The notes under the pieces are model-generated. The model worked only from the letters and a program-made list of their open reading frames with translations, made no database searches and was not told the DNA's origin. The position numbers and the translations under genes were made by a program. This document shows, in pieces, positions 58,351-64,000 of a DNA stretch of 64,000 nucleotides (positions are counted from its first letter, which is position 1; each line of letters begins with the position of its first letter). The DNA lies in the NCBI RefSeq assembly GCF_949987535.1, contig NC_080074.1:29101478-29165477 (forward strand), in the 5' to 3' direction. The DNA is from Balaenoptera acutorostrata. Its lineage: Eukaryota > Chordata > Mammalia > Artiodactyla > Balaenopteridae.

Positions 58351-59950
58351 GATGACATATTCTTGTTTTACTGGGGCTGGTGAAAGAGGATGCTGTGGGA
58401 AATAGATTTGGGGACCTTAACTCTGAGGGGAAATGGTTAAGCTACCTGATATTTTGAGTAAAGTGGTTAAACAGGAAAGTCTGAGAGCTAATTCTACTAG
58501 AATAGTGGTGGGGTATTACACAGCAAGTGTTATGACTCCACTTTTCGACCCAAAGGCGAGTCTGTTTTACACCCCAGTAGAAGTGGAACATCAGCCCTGA
58601 CCCACTGAACAAAATGGCATATCAACTTCTCTGCCACTTCAGAGGAACAGAAAGCAGAGAGCGAAAATACACAACAGTCGTCTTAGAGAGACACAGTGCA
58701 CGCTGTAGCAAAGCCCAGCCACTCTTGCTGTGGTTTGTAAGCTCAGGCCCTCAGCAATTTTGCTTTATTTGTTTGGCCTTAGTGATACTATCTTCACCTG
58801 GGTTCCCATGAGAAAGCAGAGTCTGAGACTAACTTTTATGAAGTTAGTTTACTAGAGGACGTCATCTCAGGGGGTCATGAGGGAAGACTGGGAAGATTGA
58901 AATGGGAGAGGAGGGATTGCCAAAATAAGGATGCATCTTCGAGTAGGTCATAGCTGTGGGTGACAAAGGCTTGGTCCCATTGTGACTCTCTGAGGATCAT
59001 GTAGAATGCACCTCTGAATTGTCAGGAGGATGGGGCAGAACAGCAGGCCTTTACCCACTGTTTCCAATTCTGCATTGACCCAAGGGTTACCCCGTAGGAT
59101 GCCGATCTTCCAGCTTTAGGCATGCATGGGTACCAGTCAGGGCTCCACAGGCATCTGATGTCAGGTGTCAGACAAGTCCAAGCACAGAAAGCAAGAGAAC
59201 TGGGTACAGCTGGGGCAAGGTGGTGACAGGTTTTACCTTCCCAAAAGGTGACTGTGGCCACTGCGATGGAGTAAAAGATTTGAGGTGTACCTCAAGAAAT
59301 ACTTAATACAAATATCTTAAAAATTTGCTTAAGATAAAAAAATTTGAAAACAACGCAGAGGCTCTAATTCAAGAAAACACCGCCCTGCTTGTGTAGGACA
59401 TGGATGCAGGACACACAAAATACTGAGCAGAAGATGAAATGAGACATTTTTAAATTGAACTATTCCTTTGATTAGTGCCATAGCTTTACTAATTCCTCTG
59501 CAGGAGCAAAAGTGGGAATTACTCTGAATTTCCCATTACTTATTATTTGTCATTTGTTTTATGTAAGTGTATTTAAATAAATTGTTGAATTATTCTTATG
59601 TAGTTCTCATCCTGTTGAGTGGGTTCAGTAGTTTTCATCAAATTTTTTTTGGGGGGTTCTTTTAAGTCTTGTGTCTCCCTCCAATACCACAATGTATACA
59701 CACACATGCATAGATTTTTTTGTAGATAATTGGAAGGTTGAGCTCAGGTAGACCACCAGAGTCAAGATTTCAGTGCCTTGAGAGAGCAAACTCAGATAAG
59801 CATCATTCTTTTACAGACTGAGTTTTCAGTCTGTGTGTGCTTCAAGTTATAACAACTACTGTGACAGTTTCCTGCAAAAGCATTGCTGACCTGTGATGAC
59901 ATTAAATCATATCAGGTGACCTCCTCAATTCAGAACAAATGCCATTCAAG
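58351..59950. other. Unique or unidentified DNA, no gene seen
   Basis: About 1.6 kb. The part at 58795-59280 has the texture of an old repeat ('ggttcccatgagaaagcaga'), not identified. No convincing gene. Confidence 0.35.
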
Positions 59951-59963
59951 AGTAAGCTTAGGA

Positions 59964-60485
59964 AATCCCACTACCAGGCATATACCCAGAGAAAACCATA
60001 ATTCAAAAAGACACATGCACCCCAATGTTCATTGCAGCACTATATACAATAGCCAGGTCACGGAAGCAACCTAAATGCCCATCGACAGATGAATGGTAAA
60101 GAAGATGTGGTACATATATACAGTAGAATATTACTCAGCTGTAAAAAGGAACAAAATTGGGTCATTTGTAGAGACGTGGATGGACCTAGAGACTGTCATA
60201 CAGAGTGAAGTAAGTCAGAAAGAGAAAAACAAATATCGTACATTAATGCATATATGTGGAATCTAGAAAAATGGTATAAATGAACCAGTGTGCAAGGCAG
60301 AAACAGAGACACAGATGTAGAGAACAAACGTATGGACACAAAGTGGGGAAAGCGTGTAGGGGGGTGGTGGTGGTGGGATGAATTGGGAGACTGCAATTGA
60401 CATATATACACTAATATGTATAAAATAGATAAGTAATAAGAACCTGCTGTATAAAATTAAATAAATAAACTAAAATTTTAAAAAA
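59964..60485 (+). mobile_element. 5'-truncated L1 (short-3'UTR type)
   Basis: About 522 bp: the ORF2 C-terminus and the short 3'UTR ending after CCTGCTGTATA (60443-60453) in an A-rich tail. A 13-bp duplication, AGTAAGCTTAGGA, lies at 59951-59963 and 60486-60498. Confidence 0.94.
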
Positions 60486-60549
60486 AGTAAGCTTAGGAGA
60501 AATCCTGTTTTTTCATACAGAAATTCTTAAAAAGCAAATCTTTCATTGT

Positions 60550-60760
60550 GCATCTTTTATTTGCCAGTTGCTTTATACATATATTACTCAACTTTCCCAT
60601 AAGCACACAAAGGAAATATTATCTCCATTCTTATGGAAGAGGCAATGGAGGCTAAATGAGCTGAGTTGCTGAAGTTCTCATGATCAGAAAGAGGCACAGC
60701 CAGGATTTAAGTCCAGGCATGTCTGGCTCTGAAGCTCTGTTCTTTCCCCTACACCTGGGG
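60550..60760 (-). repeat. MIR SINE
   Basis: Antisense MIR: 'tattactcaactttcccata', 'aaaggaaatattatctccat', 'cacagccaggatttaagtcc'. Confidence 0.7.
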
Positions 60761-63036
60761 CCTTGCCACATGCAGTGTGCTAGTCTTCTTGGAAACCAAG
60801 TATACCCAATCCACTGCACCTCACCTTCTTATGTAATAACCTGGAGGGTAGGGAGAGCCATCTGCTTCAAGAGCAACATATTTCAGTCCATAAGGCAAAT
60901 AAGTTGGCAGAAAACAGAAGGATTGTGACATTGTCATTTGGCATTCCTGACTTACTCTGCATTTATAAAATAGAAATATGTAGTCCAACATGTTGATTTC
61001 ACAAGCCTATCATTATCATTCACTCTGAAATAAACATAGTCAGGGACATCATGTACGAAGTAAGGAATCCTTGTTTTGGGGGATGATGTCAGGCAGGAGA
61101 AGTTTTCTTTTTTTTAACTCTTACTACCTAAAGCACTAGTTTACAAGTGACTTCCTGAAATATACTTCAGTACTGAGGCCAGTGAAGGAGAAAAACAAGT
61201 AAGGCAGAAAGCTTGGGATTGAATTTAAGAACACAAACTCACAAGATTATGTAAAAGATAATACAAAGTAATGCTTTCAAAGCAAGGCTGGTCATCCAAA
61301 TTCACCTGAAGAGCTTTAAATATATGTATAGAAACCTGAACCCAGTTTCAGGCAGAGCTTCCAGGAATAAGGACCAAGCACCTGACTAGTAAAAATTTCC
61401 CATGGTTATTCTGATGATCAGTTTCAATTTAGAGTTGCTGCTTAAGAATTTGGAAGCTAATGTATGGGGAGCCTATTTGTGTATTTTAATTTGTATGTGT
61501 AATCTTGAAAAATGAGCTCATAATTTTTCTTTAGTATGATTTCTAAGTGCTCATAACAGTCTAGATATTTAGTACACTTTCTTGTCAATAGCCATTTGGA
61601 AATCCCTTCACTAATAACAAGTCAATTAGTAGAGAAAAAGTAAGAGATGTCAATCACTTTATCTCAATATGATTATGTTTTAGCAGGAAACAAAAGATGA
61701 CCCTAAAGAAATAGAAAGTGTGGCCTCAGAATGAGCCTGACAGTTGCAATAAAAGAAAAAAAAAATAAAGACAAATATAAGAGGAATTCCAGTTGATTCT
61801 CAGGTGCATTCCCAGAAGCCCCAAAGAATCTAAAAAACCTTCAGGAAGTTCCTGTTGATTATCTTAGCTTTCTGAAGAACTGGAACAGCAGAGCTCACCC
61901 AGAAGTTACTGTGAATTTTATATGGGGTATATGCCCATGCTTCTAGTAATAGCCTCTCTTTTAGAGAAGGAAACTCCAATCCACACTCAAATACAGAACA
62001 TACAGAGAAGATTATTCTGGGAGATGTAGTTCCCAGATTCTCCTCTGCTATACAGGTGCAGCAAGGAAGGAGTAGCAACAGAGAATCTAGCATAATCTTT
62101 AAATGTTTAGAATAAGAAAGGGTATGAAAATAAATAAGCTGAACATTTATATTGGTTGAATTCATTCATTCATTCAGGTGAGTGAAACAAATCACTCTAG
62201 GTATTTCAACAAAAAGAATTTAATAGAGGGAATTTGTTAATCAAGTGCTAGAGGACTGAAAAAAGGAAAATGAGAACAGAAGGGATCATTACAAAAAGCT
62301 GTTACCACCCTTAGGGGTGGAGAGGTCAAAAGAAGAGGCTGAGATTATTAGAATCTAGAGTCTTCATGAAAGGAGCCTACAAAGTTAGAACTCAGGATTC
62401 CAAGGGAGGGTGCCACCTAGCTGGATGCTGCTGGTATCTCAGGCGTTTGGAGGAGGGAGCAGGGGACGCCCTGAGCAGGGGATGCTGCCCAGCTGGTGCT
62501 GGTGTTTTAGAAGATTGGGAGAGGTCTTGTGTTGTTGTGACTCAGACACAAGGAGTCACACTCAGACACATGAGGAGTAGGCACTGTCTAGCTGGTGCAC
62601 AAGGAGGCTGGTGGTGGGAACGCCTCAGTAAGCTGCAGCTGTGAGCTTTTATCCTTCTGCTGCCAGGATACAAGGCAAGTAGGGTGGCCTGATAGGATAA
62701 ATCAACAAGCATGAACAGACAAGTCCCTTCTCCTCTTCTCCTGCCATCCAGTCTCCCTGCTAGTTCCTCCTAGGGAGGGAAACAGTAGACTTTCTGACAA
62801 AGAGAACTGCCTGTTGTTTGCAGAACTGTCATCACAAAGTAGAGTATAGAATTTGGAACCTAATACCTAGCACATTATTCAGTGGAAAAATTCGGAAAAT
62901 AGCAACAGAATAAGCCAAAACAAAGTACAGGGTAGAAATAATAGAGGGAAGAGAAGAAGTATATGATAGGACATGAATATTTTTTGGAGAGGACCAACAA
63001 AACTAAATTTTGATTCGTTGGGAAAACTAATACAAT
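60761..63036. other. Unique or unidentified DNA, no gene seen
   Basis: About 2.3 kb. The region 62165-62760 is GC-richer and may be an old repeat or LTR of unknown type. A 111-codon antisense frame at 61830-62165 has no recognisable domain. Confidence 0.35.
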
Positions 63037-63046
63037 AAAACTTTGG

Positions 63047-63384
63047 TGGGACTTCCCTGGTGGTGCAGTGGTTAAGAATCTGCCTGCCAATGCAGGGGAT
63101 GTGGGTTTGAGCCCTGGTCTGGGAAGATCCCACATGCCGTGGAGCAGCTAAGCCTGTGCACCACAACTACTGAGCCTGCGCTCTAGAGCCCGCGAGCCAC
63201 AACTACTGAGCCCACATGCCACAACTAATGAAGCCCGTGCGCCTAGAGCCCGTGTTCCGCAACAAGAGAAGCCACCGCAACAAGAGTAGCCCCCGCTCGC
63301 CGACACTAGAGAAACCCCGTGTGCAGCAATGGAGTCCCAACGCAGCCAAAAATATATAAATAAATAAATAAAATTGTATAAAAA
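63047..63384 (+). mobile_element. CHR-type SINE, tandem-unit subfamily
   Basis: Sense copy with repeated 'ccacaactactgagcc' units. Near-duplicate flanks AAAACTTTGG / AATACTTTGG lie at 63037-63046 and 63385-63394. Confidence 0.92.
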
Positions 63385-63399
63385 AATACTTTGGCAAGT

Positions 63400-63690
63400 G
63401 TGAGTCAGAAAAAGGAAGAAAAAAGAAACAATATTAGAAAAGAAAAACGTGTAGCTGAAGATGCAGCAAAGATAATAAATGTAATGAAAATGTGAACAAC
63501 TTTATATCAATAAGTTTGGAAAACTTCAACAGGCACATCATGGAAAAATAAAATTATTAAAGTTGATGCTTAAAGATATAGGAACTTGAATGTTCCTAAA
63601 GGATCAATGAAATTGCACAGTAGTTAAAAATATTCTCACACACATAAAGGATAAAAAACCCTAGGTTCAGATCCTTTAAAATAAATAGGT
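63400..63690 (+). repeat. L1M LINE, ORF2 fragment
   Basis: Sense A-rich remnant: 'gaacaactttatatcaataa' followed by 'gtttggaaaacttcaacagg' resembles the ORF2 region before the reverse transcriptase. Confidence 0.5.
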
Positions 63691-64000
63691 AGTTCTTGTT
63701 TAATTTTTGTGTCCTTAATTTCTTTAAAGATTTCATACATACCTATTTTATATTTTGCACCTAATAATTCCAGTATCTACAGTCCCTGAAGGGGGAGGCA
63801 TCAATAACTATTGTTTATTGTTTCTGTTGATGGTCACTCTTTATAGCTTGCCTTCTTGTGTACTTGGTGTTCTGTGATTTTGTACTTACTTTGGTTTTAA
63901 TATGTGTGATGTCCATGCACTTAAATGAAGGTATCTTTCTTCTGGAGAGGGTTTTGCTTCTATTTCTACTTCTATTTTTACAAGTAGCCAGGAGACACCC
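63691..64000 (-). repeat. L1M/HAL1 LINE, runs off the window
   Basis: T-rich antisense sequence with 'aataattccagtatctacag', 'ttgtttctgttgatggtcac' and 'cttcttgtgtacttggtgtt', typical of the ORF1 side of old L1/HAL1. It continues past the end. Confidence 0.5.

Noticed and set aside
56330..62760. Three GC-richer segments (56330-56760, 58795-59280, 62165-62760) considered as copies of one repeat
   Set aside because: They share only loose phrases, and I could not align them by eye or define ends.

Overview
This window is cetacean-like mammalian nuclear DNA (whale, dolphin or porpoise). The strongest sign is twelve copies of a tRNA-derived CHR-type SINE. Most are about 280-340 bp, start with GGGCTTCCCTGGTGGCGCAG, carry a B-box-like GGTTCGAGCCC, end in AAATAAATAAAT tails and have clear target-site duplications (TSDs). 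Young L1 copies accompany them. I recognise no ruminant BovB or Bov-A elements, which argues against cattle or sheep. The species assignment is an inference from repeat content.

I found no host protein-coding exon, tRNA, rRNA or CRISPR array. The window reads as intergenic or deep intronic DNA built from layers of transposons. The oldest layer is MIR, L2, L1M/HAL1, an L3-like piece, MER5A, an MLT1-like LTR, an ERVL-type retrovirus remnant and three internally deleted DNA transposons. Younger CHR SINEs and L1s sit on top.

Layout: 1-7.4 kb holds old repeats, SINEs and two Tigger-type elements. 7.5-9.2 kb is a 5'-inverted L1. 11.3-21.8 kb is a nest in which an old HAL1 was broken by a SINE, a truncated L1, a long L1 that itself carries a SINE, a non-L1 segment of about 860 bp and a second 5'-inverted L1. 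22-37.6 kb is mostly old repeats and unique AT-rich DNA. 38.5-42.2 kb is another L1 with a SINE inside. 43.6-46.9 kb is L2 and L1M. 47.4-49.3 kb is an antisense ERVL pol remnant. 49.9-54.7 kb is an L1 with its 5'UTR but an internal deletion. 55-64 kb is unique DNA with microsatellites, MIRs, a short L1 and a SINE.

The most interesting observations concern retrotransposon behaviour: (1) two L1 copies carry a SINE at the same nucleotide of ORF2; (2) four L1 copies end at the same shortened 3' point; (3) a SINE appears to have carried 3' flanking sequence with it; (4) a 191-bp unidentified insert between 17-bp duplications interrupts a MIR; (5) an L1 keeps its 5'UTR but has lost ORF1 and the endonuclease; (6) the 860-bp non-L1 segment in the HAL1 nest could be an L1 3' transduction. 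Repeat family names rest on recalled consensus sequences and were not checked with a masking program.
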